The notes beneath the pieces were generated by a model. That model saw nothing but the letters and a program-made list of their open reading frames with translations. It was not told the origin of the DNA and made no database searches. From Pseudomonas nunensis (GTDB taxonomy: Bacteria > Pseudomonadota > Gammaproteobacteria > Pseudomonadales > Pseudomonadaceae), in assembly GCF_024296925.1 (NCBI RefSeq), contig NZ_CP101125.1:932501-996500 (forward strand): a DNA stretch of 64,000 bases. Direction: 5' to 3'. Numbering within the stretch: the first letter of the stretch is position 1; the number at the start of each line of letters is the position of its first letter. This document shows, one piece after another, positions 45,001-53,857 of this stretch. The translations under genes were made by a program, and so were the position numbers.

Positions 45001-45498
45001 TTGAAGATATTCCTAGATTGCGAATTTACTCAGCTGAATCGAGACTCGAAGCTGATATCCCTGGCGCTAGTATCTGAGTCTGGCAAAGAGTTTTACGTTG
45101 AGCTGACGGATACCTATGCAGTTGAAGACTGCAGTGACTTCGTCATCCACAACGTTTTGCCGCAGCTTGATCATTCGCTATGTGGTCAGTCGCGAAGGGA
45201 AGCCCAGGCATCTCTTCGAAGATTTCTGGGGAGCTTCGCCGAGGAACTTGAGGTCTGTTCTGATGCGCCACATTGGGATTGGGGTTTTTTCTGTGATCTC
45301 GCTTGTGCAGATCATCAACCCTGGCCACTCCAGGTTGTGAGTCAACCGACCAACCTTACTATCTTGTTCAATCAGGTGAGTGCGGAAGCTCTTGAACAGG
45401 TAGTGCTGGTTGATCCGCCACACCATGCGTTGCTGGACGCGCGGATGCTTGCAGAGCTCTGTATGGCCTTGGCCTCTCGGTTGGTTTTATCACCGTAG
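45001..45498 (+). CDS. DEDD-type 3'-5' exoribonuclease-like protein
   Basis: 165 aa. The N-terminus MKIFLDCEFTQL gives the first DxE of the DEDD exonuclease fold, WDWGFFCDLAC the middle acidic element, and PHHALLDARMLAEL the HxxxxxD motif. The size matches the compact Rv2179c/RNase-AS-like group that trims RNA 3' ends. The start is TTG at 45001 with AAGGA 8 nt upstream. Monocistronic. Confidence 0.75.
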   Translation: MKIFLDCEFTQLNRDSKLISLALVSESGKEFYVELTDTYAVEDCSDFVIHNVLPQLDHSLCGQSRREAQASLRRFLGSFAEELEVCSDAPHWDWGFFCDLACADHQPWPLQVVSQPTNLTILFNQVSAEALEQVVLVDPPHHALLDARMLAELCMALASRLVLSP

Positions 45499-45800
45499 CG
45501 GTGCATCACTTCAGAGGTCGATCTGCTTTGGACGGTGGACTGCAGATAAATCGAGTTTCACCAACGATGGGGATGCCAAGCTGGATTATTCCAAATTATG
45601 GCTCCGCCATAATTATTGCTGAGCCATAATTTCTCACTTTTAAAAGCCTCGGTTCAGGCATCGAAGCAATACGCCATTTAACAGTGATCGTCTGCTGTAT
45701 TCATCCTGTATGACTCAGCGGACACCCATTGATAAGGCAATAGCTGCTCGATCTCACTTGCCGGTGCTTCGACAGCCGCGCGAGAACGCCTTTGAGATAC
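45499..45800. other. Intergenic region with nested inverted repeats
   Basis: 302 nt without a gene. Its main feature is the nested inverted repeat listed separately at 45593-45632. The rest shows nothing I can assign. Confidence 0.4.
45593..45632. repeat. Nested inverted repeat with two alternative hairpins
   Basis: AAATTATGGCTC (45593-45604) pairs perfectly with GAGCCATAATTT (45621-45632). Alternatively AATTATGG (45594-45601) pairs with an inner CCATAATT (45607-45614). The two foldings exclude each other. It could act as a terminator-type or protein-binding site. Confidence 0.7.
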
Positions 45801-46118
45801 CTAGCAACGCTGTAGCGCAAGGTACCAATCAGAGTAGGGTGTATTGGCAACCTGCTTTCTATTGAAGTCTGGGCTGCCATCGTCCCACCAAACCGGCCCG
45901 CGCTCCCCTAGCGTCTCTTTAGCTTTTTGCACGCATGCTCTTGCCGCCGACAATTGCTCGTCATCTCCAGAGGCTATCGCTGCCTTCACCGCACGACGCG
46001 CTGCCATCAGCTTGTCAACAGCACGTTGCCGGTCAACCTCATTCAGCGACGGGTTGGTGCAACGCCATAGCTTGCCTTTGACTACGAAGTAGCGACCGTC
46101 TGGAGTCGTCGGATACAT
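45801..46118 (-). CDS. Unknown protein of a Pseudomonas/Burkholderia-type small family
   Basis: 105 aa. Opening MYPTTPDGRYFVVKGKLWRC, then a basic amphipathic helix (VDKLMAARRAVKAAIASGDD) and a closing WWDDGSPDFNRK motif. I have seen this layout as a conserved hypothetical in proteobacteria, without function. ATG at 46118 with GGGAAA upstream; the frame to 46169 adds an unsupported leader. Confidence 0.65.
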   Translation of the reverse strand: MYPTTPDGRYFVVKGKLWRCTNPSLNEVDRQRAVDKLMAARRAVKAAIASGDDEQLSAARACVQKAKETLGERGPVWWDDGSPDFNRKQVANTPYSDWYLALQRC

Positions 46119-46539
46119 TTTTATGGTTTCCCATTGTATTCGTGAACTCCCCAGCTGATATCTGCTCAAGCTATCACTGAGGGATCAGTTTTGAGTGGTG
46201 CGAAACGACAAGGCTCGCCGCGTAGGAGAGTGTTTACAGGGGGCATCAGCGACAGTTTCGTCCTGAACAAATGAATGCTGCCGGCGTGTGTTTCGCAGCA
46301 TTCCCTACAACATGGAAATTGCTATCGCCGTCCATGCGCCAATCATGCTGACGGTGGTCATTGCAAGGCTCATAAATATCTCCCTTTGCTTTGTCGTCTT
46401 CAGATTCTCCTAGTAGGTGACCTTGTGCCGCTTGTGTGATTCAAATTTAATGGTGGAAATAGAGCTGCCTGATCCGCATATTGATGCAAGTTTGTCTTTT
46501 TGGTGTACCGTTAGAATACTAATCCAGAAGAGGTTTTCC
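46119..46539. other. Intergenic region upstream of the MvaT gene
   Basis: 421 nt holding one candidate short peptide gene on the minus strand (46305-46373) and the promoter area of the MvaT-type gene. Otherwise nothing recognised. Confidence 0.4.
46305..46373 (-). CDS. Candidate 22-residue hydrophobic peptide
   Basis: MSLAMTTVSMIGAWTAIAIS plus ML: an almost uncharged peptide able to span a membrane once. AAAGGGAGATATTT directly upstream is an excellent ribosome-binding site at the correct distance, which is why this otherwise too-short frame is listed. Unknown function. Confidence 0.45.
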   Translation of the reverse strand: MSLAMTTVSMIGAWTAIAISML

Positions 46540-46905
46540 ATGTCTAAGCTCGCAGAATTCCGCCAACTTGAAAAACATCTCGCCGAACAACTTGCAGCAC
46601 TTGAAACTTTGAAAGGGGATGCAGGCCTTAAGCAGGAAATCGAATTCGAAACGAAGCTTCGTGCTTTGCTGGCCAAGTACGGCTATAGCCTAAAAGACAT
46701 CGTCAATTTGCTTGATCCACATGCCGGTCGCAAAGCACCAGCGGCAGAGCAGAAATCCGGCAGCCGCAAACCTCGCCAAGTGAAGATTTACAAGAATCCT
46801 AAAACTGGCGAAGTCGTGGAAACTAAAGGTGGCAACCACAAAACTTTGAAAGAGTGGAAGGCGGAACACGGTTCGGACACTGTCGAGTCCTGGCTGACCA
46901 AATGA
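46540..46905 (+). CDS. MvaT/MvaU-family H-NS-like xenogeneic silencer
   Basis: 121 aa. The N-terminal coiled-coil oligomerisation domain (EFRQLEKHLAEQLAALETL) is followed by a linker and the AT-hook-like DNA-binding end (PRQVKIYKNPKTGEVVETKG, then NHKTLKEWKAEHG). The start at 46540 follows AGAGG. Family members bind AT-rich foreign DNA and repress it. Being inside an accessory segment, this is probably an additional paralogue rather than the core MvaT. Confidence 0.9.
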   Translation: MSKLAEFRQLEKHLAEQLAALETLKGDAGLKQEIEFETKLRALLAKYGYSLKDIVNLLDPHAGRKAPAAEQKSGSRKPRQVKIYKNPKTGEVVETKGGNHKTLKEWKAEHGSDTVESWLTK

Positions 46906-46920
46906 GTTTGGTTTGAGTAC

Positions 46921-46944
46921 AAAAAGGCCCGCGAGGGCCTTTTT
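46921..46944 (+). terminator. Rho-independent terminator of the MvaT gene
   Basis: AAAAAGGCCC-GCGA-GGGCCTTTTTT, 15 nt after the stop codon. Confidence 0.92.
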
Positions 46945-47017
46945 TAATATCGATTAATAGTGGGTCTCAGGGTGTTGGCATTTAGGTTATCACTTGCGTC
47001 ATACACGCTCACCTGCA

Positions 47018-47698
47018 CTAGAAGCTCGGACGGGAGGCAACCTCATCCAGGTGCTGCAGCAGAGACAGTGGATCTTCGTAGACTCTGAGTGCCCCTGCAC
47101 GCTCGAGCTCACCCGTGTCGTAGCCACCAGAAAGCAGCCCTATACCGGTTGCCTTACAGCGTCTGGCGGCGAGCATGTCCCAGATGGCATCTCCTATCAC
47201 CAGGCATTCTTCGATAGGCACAGCGAGTTTGGCTGCACCCGCGAGGAACAGGTCTGGATCGGGCTTGCCATATTTGACGTCATCACGGGTGATGAGATTT
47301 ACGTCTGCGATGTCGAGACCTAACGCCTTGAGATTAATTGCTGCGGTATCCATCCCACCGCTTGTGGCAATGCACCACTTGAGCTGGTCGTGGTTCAGAG
47401 TATCCAGAAGTTCAATGGCGCCAGGGAGAGCGCTGATCTGACTCTGCAGCTCTTTGTAGGCTTTAGCATGTTTATCACTAAGTCTTTTAGCCTGATCTGG
47501 ATTGATCTCCAGTCCGGTTTCACGGGCTAACATCTTAAGCATCAGTCCGCCGCTCATACCGATCTTTCGATGAATTCGCCACATGGCTAACGGAATGCCT
47601 TCTGCATCCAGCGCAGTTTTCCACGCAAAGACATTCTGGTAAACGCTATCAGTTAACGTGCCATCCAGATCAAATATGAACGAGGTTTGCTGGCGCAT
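47018..47698 (-). CDS. HAD-superfamily phosphatase (phosphoglycolate-phosphatase-like)
   Basis: 226 aa. Motif I is FIFDLDGTLTDS (nucleophile Asp), motif II WCIATSGG, motif III the Lys in DDVKYGKPDPDLFL, and motif IV LVIGDAIWDMLAA. The helical cap makes it subclass I, like Gph or beta-phosphoglucomutase. GGAGGTGACACGC precedes the ATG at 47698. It lies 99 nt downstream of glgX, same strand, so may act in sugar-phosphate turnover; this is inference. Confidence 0.88.
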   Translation of the reverse strand: MRQQTSFIFDLDGTLTDSVYQNVFAWKTALDAEGIPLAMWRIHRKIGMSGGLMLKMLARETGLEINPDQAKRLSDKHAKAYKELQSQISALPGAIELLDTLNHDQLKWCIATSGGMDTAAINLKALGLDIADVNLITRDDVKYGKPDPDLFLAGAAKLAVPIEECLVIGDAIWDMLAARRCKATGIGLLSGGYDTGELERAGALRVYEDPLSLLQHLDEVASRPSF

Positions 47699-47797
47699 GC
47701 GTGTCACCTCCTAGATAAAAGTTCAAGCGGTAGATACCTGGTTTTGAAGTGTTGGTGGAACCGCAGAGCACGAACGCCGCTGCGGTTTTATCGCGTT

Positions 47798-49972
47798 TCA
47801 CTTCCGCTTTTTCGCTGAGGGCTTTTTCAGCTCGAACATCAGCACTGAACGCCCGGTTACTTGGTATTCATCTCCAAAAGAAAACGATTCACCAGGGTCA
47901 AAATCTGTCTGGTTAGTATCCAATTGGAGAGCCCACTGTTTGCCTTGTGGCACTTCAGGCAGTTTAAAGCCCACTACATCGTGATGCGCGTTGACGATGA
48001 TCAAAAGCGAATGATCTACTCCTTCCCGGCGAATACCGCTCGTTTGAGTGCGACCGTCCAGCAGGATGCCCATGCAACGGTTGCTGCCGTCCTGCCATTG
48101 CTCCATACCCATTTCATCACCGCTCGGCTGGATCCAGCTCACGTCTTTCACGCCGAGGCTCTCGTCATACTCCCCGGTGAAAAAGCGGTTGCGACGAAGC
48201 AGTGGGTAGCGATTGCGCAAGTCGATCAGGTACCTGACAAACTCCTGGAGCTCGCCACTTTTCTCACTCACATTCCAATCGACCCAGCCGATCTCACTGT
48301 CCTGACAATAGGCATTGTTGCTACCACCTTGGGTACGAGCAAACTCGTCGCCTGCCAAGAGCATGGGCGTGCCTTGGGACAGGAAGAGCGTGGCGAGAAG
48401 ATTGCGCATCTGCCGATAACGCAGCTCGATGATGGCAGGGTCTTCGGTTGGCCCCTCGACACCACAGTTCCACGACCTGTTGTCGGAGTGCCCGTCACGG
48501 TTATCTTCGCCGTTGGCCTCGTTGTGTTTCTCGTTATACGAGACGAGGTCGTTCAGCGTGAAGCCATCGTGGGCGGTGATGAAATTGACCGATGAAGCCG
48601 GCTTGCGGCCACGTCGATTGAACTGGTCACCCGAGCCGAGAAATATCTTGGCAAAGTCACCTAGCATTTCGTCGTCACCTTTCCAGAAGGCGCGCGAGAT
48701 GTCCCTAAACTTGTCATTCCACTCCATCCAGCCCGGAGGGAAATTGCCGACTTGATAACCCCCGGGGCCGCAGTCCCAGGGTTCAGCTATAAGCTTCACC
48801 TTCGCGAGCGCTGGATCCTGACGACACGCATCAAGGAAGCCGCCTCCCTCGCTGAATCCGTCTGGTTCCCGGCCAAGGATAGTCGCCAGGTCGAAGCGGA
48901 ACCCGTCCACGCCCATCTCCGAGCTCCAATATCTCAAGGAGTCGGTCACCATCTGCAGCACGCAGGGATGGCTCATATTGAGTGTGTTGCCGGTACCTGT
49001 GTCATTGATGTAATAACGGGCATCGTCGGGCATCAAGCGGTAGTAGTTGGCGTTGTCGATACCTTTGAGTGACAGGGTAGGGCCCATCTCGTTGCCCTCG
49101 GCGGTGTGGTTGTAGACCACATCCAAAATCACCTCCAACCCTGCCTTGTGAAATCGCGAGACCATGACTTTGAATTCGCCGATGGACTGTCCTGCCATAT
49201 AGCGAGCGTGCGGAGCAAAAAAGCCAAGCGTGTTGTAGCCCCAGAAGTTGTGCAGTCCTTTTTCTAGGAGATGATTGTCATCCAGGAAGTAATGCACAGG
49301 CATTAGCTCTACAGACGTCACGCCGAGCGAGCGAATGTATTCGACGACATCGTATTGATGGAAAGCTGCAAAGGTGCCGCGTTCAGACTCCGGAACCGCA
49401 GGGTGCCGCATGGTAAAACCGCGTACATGGGCCTCATAAAAAACAGTATTTTCCCAAGGCACGTTCGGCTTTGCTGTATTGCCCCAAGTGAAGGCAGGGT
49501 CGATGACCCTACAGCGAGGCATGAAAGGTGCGCTATCACGTTCATCGAATGACAAGTCACCATCTTCATGTCCTACGGTGTAGCCGAACAGCGCATCGTC
49601 CCATTGCAGTTCACCCGAGATCTGCTTGGCATAAGGGTCGATCAGCAATTTGTTGTGATTAAAACGATGACCATTTTCCGGATCGTATGGGCCGTGCACT
49701 CGATACCCGTATAGGGTGCCTGGCCGAGCATCAGGAAGGTAGCCATGCCAAATCTCATTGGTGAATTCCGGTAACTCAATGCGTTCAATTTCTTCCTGAC
49801 CTTCAGCATCGAATAGGCACAGCTCAACCTTTGTGGCATTCGCCGAAAAAATTGCAAAGTTGACGCCCGAACCGTCCCACGTTGCGCCTAAAGGATAGGG
49901 AAGGCCTTCACTGACGCGGGTGGCTGGACGATCTTGGCTTGATGCACTGTCGCTCGCTGTTTGATCAGACAT
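47798..49972 (-). CDS. glgX: Glycogen debranching enzyme GlgX
   Basis: 724 aa GH13 isoamylase-type enzyme that hydrolyses alpha-1,6 branches of limit dextrins. N-terminal CBM48 (LPYPLGATWDGSGVNFAIFS) is followed by the catalytic barrel. Visible are DVVYNHTAEG, nucleophile Asp in VDGFRFDLATILG, acid/base Glu in LIAEPWDCGPGGYQ and transition-state Asp in FITAHDGFTLNDL. A C-terminal beta domain closes it. Start at 49972 (MSDQTAS); the upstream extension to 50125 is not family-like. It is far from other glg or tre genes here, so this may be a second copy. Confidence 0.93.
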   Translation of the reverse strand: MSDQTASDSASSQDRPATRVSEGLPYPLGATWDGSGVNFAIFSANATKVELCLFDAEGQEEIERIELPEFTNEIWHGYLPDARPGTLYGYRVHGPYDPENGHRFNHNKLLIDPYAKQISGELQWDDALFGYTVGHEDGDLSFDERDSAPFMPRCRVIDPAFTWGNTAKPNVPWENTVFYEAHVRGFTMRHPAVPESERGTFAAFHQYDVVEYIRSLGVTSVELMPVHYFLDDNHLLEKGLHNFWGYNTLGFFAPHARYMAGQSIGEFKVMVSRFHKAGLEVILDVVYNHTAEGNEMGPTLSLKGIDNANYYRLMPDDARYYINDTGTGNTLNMSHPCVLQMVTDSLRYWSSEMGVDGFRFDLATILGREPDGFSEGGGFLDACRQDPALAKVKLIAEPWDCGPGGYQVGNFPPGWMEWNDKFRDISRAFWKGDDEMLGDFAKIFLGSGDQFNRRGRKPASSVNFITAHDGFTLNDLVSYNEKHNEANGEDNRDGHSDNRSWNCGVEGPTEDPAIIELRYRQMRNLLATLFLSQGTPMLLAGDEFARTQGGSNNAYCQDSEIGWVDWNVSEKSGELQEFVRYLIDLRNRYPLLRRNRFFTGEYDESLGVKDVSWIQPSGDEMGMEQWQDGSNRCMGILLDGRTQTSGIRREGVDHSLLIIVNAHHDVVGFKLPEVPQGKQWALQLDTNQTDFDPGESFSFGDEYQVTGRSVLMFELKKPSAKKRK

Positions 49973-50201
49973 GATCAAGCACTCCGGAGAAAATTTAGGT
50001 TGGGCGAATAACCAACGCGGTCTATCGATAGAAGCCCGGAGTGCGGAACAGTTCAGGATATTTGCAGGGCATTTGTGCGTGGCCGATGCGGAACATTCTC
50101 GAGTGGGAGAACCCGCATGAATCATTTTGATGCGCTGTAATATTTTGAAACATCTGAGGCTGCGCGGGAGTCCACTGGTTTCAGCCCTTTAAGAATTCCT
50201 C

Positions 50202-51386
50202 ATGAAAACGCCTCGCCCGTCCGCACGACTTGAACCACTTTCCCAGCTTAGAAATTTGAAGATGGCTCGATCTGCTCACGCCTATGTGCGAGGGAGCACT
50301 ACTCAGTTTTATGAATGGCTACATAGTCAGTCTGGGAGGCGTCTTCCAAGTGGGCCACCCGTTTGGATCTGCGGTGATTGTCACGCGGGAAACCTTGGGC
50401 CGACGGGTGATCTAAAAGGCCGGATTGACATCCATATTCGCGATCTTGATCAGACAGTTATTGGCAATCCTGCACATGACTTGGTAAGGCTGGCTTTGTC
50501 ATTAGCGACCGCAGCTCGTGGGTCTGATCTACCTGGCGTTGCAACTGCTCGAATGCTCGAAGAGATGATGCGTGGGTATGAGCAAGCGTTCGAAGACGAT
50601 GTCGACGAAGAACCACCTCGACCTGCTCAAGTAAAAGCCGGGATGCGTAACGCAGTACAAAGGACGTGGAAGCATTTGGCAAAAGAGCGCATTGAGGACA
50701 CTCGTCCCACGATCCCCCTCGGCAAGCATTTTTGGTCTCTTTCCCGAGCCGAGCGCAATGCTCTAAAAACACTTTGCGCCACCTCTGAAATCCACACTCT
50801 GGTGACCTCACTCAAAGGCAGGTCTGAAGATGACCCAGTTGAAATGCTCGACTCTGCGTATTGGGTGAAAGGCTGCAGCTCGCTGGGTTTGAAACGGTAC
50901 GCGGTGTTGTTAGGGGTGGGTGATGAGGACAATCAAGAATTTTGCCTGCTAGATATCAAAGAGGCAGTTAGTGCGGTAGCTCCTCGGGCAGCGAGAGCTG
51001 CAATGCCAAGAGATAATGGTAAGCGAGTCGTAGAGGGGGCTCGTTTTCTTTCGCCCGGCTTGGGCAATCGGATGCTGGCAACACGTGTGCTCGATCATGG
51101 ATTTTTTATTCGTGAGCTGCTCCCTCAAGACATGAAGCTGGAGCTGGATCAGTTGAGCCAACGAGATGCAATGCTTGCAGCCGGTTACCTGGCGCGAGTG
51201 GTTGGAATTGCTCACGCAAGGCAGATGGACATGGCTACTCGATCTTCTTGGATTGGCGACCTTCGAGCTTGCCGATCAAAGACACTCGATGCACCTTCTT
51301 GGCTTTGGTCGAGTGTCGTTCAATTGGTCGGAAATCATGAGAGAGGTTACTTGGAACACTGCCGTCGTTATGCGCTTGAACATTAA
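50202..51386 (+). CDS. DUF2252 family protein
   Basis: 394 aa. The DUF2252 core is clear: RGSTTQFYEWL, WICGDCHAGNLGPTG and IRDLDQTVIGNPAHDLVRLA, a kinase-like fold with a GDxHxxN catalytic-loop analogue and DxD element. Later, ELLPQDMKLELDQL and VGIAHARQMD fit the family end. No biochemical activity is established to my knowledge. It is divergent from glgX with 229 nt between them. Confidence 0.88.
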   Translation: MKTPRPSARLEPLSQLRNLKMARSAHAYVRGSTTQFYEWLHSQSGRRLPSGPPVWICGDCHAGNLGPTGDLKGRIDIHIRDLDQTVIGNPAHDLVRLALSLATAARGSDLPGVATARMLEEMMRGYEQAFEDDVDEEPPRPAQVKAGMRNAVQRTWKHLAKERIEDTRPTIPLGKHFWSLSRAERNALKTLCATSEIHTLVTSLKGRSEDDPVEMLDSAYWVKGCSSLGLKRYAVLLGVGDEDNQEFCLLDIKEAVSAVAPRAARAAMPRDNGKRVVEGARFLSPGLGNRMLATRVLDHGFFIRELLPQDMKLELDQLSQRDAMLAAGYLARVVGIAHARQMDMATRSSWIGDLRACRSKTLDAPSWLWSSVVQLVGNHERGYLEHCRRYALEH

Positions 51387-51433
51387 GTCGAGGGTTGGGC
51401 GCGGTAAGTCTTGGTAACAGCGCAAGCGCCGCG

Positions 51434-51910
51434 TCAACCCAACGTGGTCTTAGAAGCGTCCCTTGTCTGAGGCATATGGCTCGCCCTTGAGAGCGCAGCT
51501 GTCACTGTGCTTTCTAATTGATTAAGCGTGTATGGTTTCCTTAGAAAGGACGAGGAGGAGGGAATCAGATGGTCTTCTATCACGTGACCTGACGTGAGAA
51601 TCGATGGAATTAATGGCCACTCGTCTCCCGCCATTTTAACAAAGTCTAGGGCCTCGGAAACGTTCGAAATTCCCTGGTCAGCAATTATCAGCGGGCACTT
51701 TCCTTGGACATCCACAAGATGGCTCATAGCAGCTTCTGCATGGTCGAAAATGACGGAACTGAAGCCGAATTCAGTCAATATTTCAGCTAACAGTAATCGG
51801 ACTGCTGCATTCTCATCAATGATGATTACGTCACCATAAGCCGGTTGTGGGGCATCGAAGGTATGTATTGGGTCAATTTTGTTTAGCTGCGAAGAATTAG
51901 GTTTCATCAT
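51434..51910 (-). CDS. Single-domain response regulator (receiver)
   Basis: 158 aa. Receiver fold at about 25-145 with the acidic pair in VIIIDENAAVR, probable phospho-Asp in PLIIADQGIS, Thr in SILTSGH and Lys in FLRKPYTL. The Asp is followed by Gln rather than the usual hydrophobic/Met residue. No output domain. The first ATG overlaps the stop of the DUF1652 gene (ATGA at 51907-51910), so they form an operon. Partner kinase unknown; the PAS kinase at 59345 lacks its own receiver and is a candidate. Confidence 0.82.
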   Translation of the reverse strand: MMKPNSSQLNKIDPIHTFDAPQPAYGDVIIIDENAAVRLLLAEILTEFGFSSVIFDHAEAAMSHLVDVQGKCPLIIADQGISNVSEALDFVKMAGDEWPLIPSILTSGHVIEDHLIPSSSSFLRKPYTLNQLESTVTAALSRASHMPQTRDASKTTLG

Positions 51911-52182
51911 CGCTGCAACCCAAAAGCCTGATTATTGACTGCGTAGCCAGGAGCAGACGTTGAGAGTTCGAGGTCTTGTCGGAGCCCCTCGATGAGGTTT
52001 GCGATGGCATGTCCATTACTCAGTTGAGCCACAGAAATACCGGTGACGACAAGTACTTCTTGATTTGACCTGTCGTGGAAGAAACGTACAGTCAATGCCG
52101 CTCCCAGATCGACAGTGCATTCACAACGAATTGGCAGAAAACTTTGCTCGACTAAATGGCGAATTTCTAGAATCGACAGCAT
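51907..52182 (-). CDS. DUF1652 protein
   Basis: 91 aa. ILEIRHLVEQSFLPIRCECT is the DUF1652 opening shared with the paralogue at 56695 (NLELRHIIESGFLPLSCSCT). Soluble; function unknown; a Pseudomonas-typical family. Four-base overlap with the receiver gene downstream. Confidence 0.85.
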   Translation of the reverse strand: MLSILEIRHLVEQSFLPIRCECTVDLGAALTVRFFHDRSNQEVLVVTGISVAQLSNGHAIANLIEGLRQDLELSTSAPGYAVNNQAFGLQR

Positions 52183-52740
52183 GCTCGGTCGTCTCGACGG
52201 GAGCCAGCCAAATGACTTTTGTCTGAAGGATTATGAGGAAGCGTCGTGAAAGTACGCGCTTGATAGGGCTTGACCTATTTATTGGCTAGGGGCTCACCCT
52301 TAATATTAGCCCTTTACGGCCTTCATCCTTAGACCCTTTTACGCTCGGGAAGGTTCGGCATGCATTGGTCGCGCAGGTCTACACCGCTACCAATTCGTGG
52401 GACTTCGTCAACGAGGTCATTAGTGTTCTTCTCGCTTTTTCTCATCACTGTCGGCGTCGGGTGATGCCGATAGCTGAAGGCGTCCCTCCGAATCGAAACA
52501 AGAGCTTGAAGTTGTCATGACTGCGGTTGAGGTAAGCGGCGAAAGAAAAGTTTTAATCGATTGAAGGGTGACCGACGACCGGAGGTAAAACGGGTAATTT
52601 GCACGGCTAAAAACCGCCTGTCGCGATCCCTAAATCTTTATAAAATTTTCCACAACGCATCGCCTTCAGATGACTGTGGACGTCGCATTCGGTAAATCAC
52701 CGATTGAGTATCGACGCCTTTAGGCCTGAGGAGATTCGTC
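52183..52740. other. Intergenic region upstream of the Mn-catalase
   Basis: 558 nt between divergent operons. No credible ORF, REP hairpin or terminator. A TATAAAAT string is at about 52637-52644, but I cannot assign promoter elements with confidence. The size suggests regulatory sequence for the catalase. Confidence 0.4.
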
Positions 52741-53625
52741 ATGTTTTTACATAACAAACGACTTCAATACACCGTGCGCGTTGCCCAACCTAACCCAGGG
52801 TTGGCGAACCTTTTACTTGAGCAATTTGGTGGAGCGCAGGGAGAGCTGGCGGCTGCGTCTCGATACTTCACCCAAGCATTGGCCGAAGATGATCCAGGAA
52901 GAAAGGATCTGCTGATGGACATTGCCACCGAGGAGCTAAGCCACCTTGAGATCGTCGGTTCAATCATTGTGATGCTTAACAAAGGTGCCAAAGGCCGCTT
53001 GGCCGAAGGCGTGGAAGAAGAGGGCGAGTTGTATCGTGCTATTAACGGCGCCGGCAATGACTCACATATCACCGCGCTGTTGTACGGCGCTGGTGCGCCA
53101 CTGACCAACTCTGCGGGTGTACCTTGGTCGGCAGCTTACGTCGATACCATCGGTGAACCCACAGCGGATATGCGCTCCAACATTGCCGCCGAAGCACGCG
53201 CCAAGATTGTTTACGAACGTCTGATGAACGTTACGGATGACCCTGGTGTGAAGGAGGCATTGGGGTTTCTTATGACTCGCGAAATCGCGCATCAACTGTC
53301 ATTCGAAAAAGCGCTGCACTCGATCCAGCCGAACTTCCCGCAAGGCAAGCTTCCAGGCATGCCTGATTTCACCAACGTTTATTTCAACATGTCCCAAGGC
53401 GCAGAAAGCACTCGCGGGCCATGGAATCAAGGTGACGATTGGGATTATGTGGAAGACCCCAAGCCAGCAGTCGACGGTGGCGATGGCACCGCAACTGTGG
53501 AACTGAGCGAGGGTGAAGACTCGCTGCTGATGGACTTAAAAGCTCGGACTATGTCTGACCCGGAAAGTAATCCAATCACTGGTGCTGATTTGGGTGCAGG
53601 GGTTCAAGGGCGTGAAGAAGTCTAA
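52741..53625 (+). CDS. Manganese (non-haem) catalase
   Basis: 294 aa dimanganese catalase converting hydrogen peroxide to water and oxygen. The four-helix bundle supplies Glu in GGAQGELAAASRYF, Glu and His in IATEELSHLEIVGS, Glu in NIAAEARAKIVYERL and a His in TREIAHQLSFEKAL. The acidic C-terminal tail is typical of the KatN/YjbG group. First gene of a likely operon with the 53-aa protein and the ZIP transporter. Confidence 0.94.
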   Translation: MFLHNKRLQYTVRVAQPNPGLANLLLEQFGGAQGELAAASRYFTQALAEDDPGRKDLLMDIATEELSHLEIVGSIIVMLNKGAKGRLAEGVEEEGELYRAINGAGNDSHITALLYGAGAPLTNSAGVPWSAAYVDTIGEPTADMRSNIAAEARAKIVYERLMNVTDDPGVKEALGFLMTREIAHQLSFEKALHSIQPNFPQGKLPGMPDFTNVYFNMSQGAESTRGPWNQGDDWDYVEDPKPAVDGGDGTATVELSEGEDSLLMDLKARTMSDPESNPITGADLGAGVQGREEV

Positions 53626-53687
53626 TGGAGGTCACCGCACGCCGTTCTGGCGTGCGGTGCTTTAGTTGAAGCGTTGAGGTGAACCAA

Positions 53688-53849
53688 ATGTTTTCTAATT
53701 CGAAGAATTTTTCCGCAGTATCCGTAGAACGCTTTTCGCGTCTCTTTGACTCCACCGCAATGTCGTTTGAGCGAGAAGCGCAACGTATATCGAAACAGAT
53801 TCTCACCGTCGCCAGGAGAGATTCTAAAAAGCAATCCGACGGTAATTAG
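53688..53849 (+). CDS. Small basic protein between catalase and ZIP transporter
   Basis: 53 aa: MFSNSKNFSAVSVERFSRLF then helical, charged sequence ending KKQSDGN. GAGGTGAACCAA precedes the ATG, and its stop lies within the ribosome site of the next gene (TTAGGAGGCGTC), so coupled translation is likely. Not recognised; faintly phasin-like in composition. Confidence 0.6.
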   Translation: MFSNSKNFSAVSVERFSRLFDSTAMSFEREAQRISKQILTVARRDSKKQSDGN

Positions 53850-53857
53850 GAGGCGTC

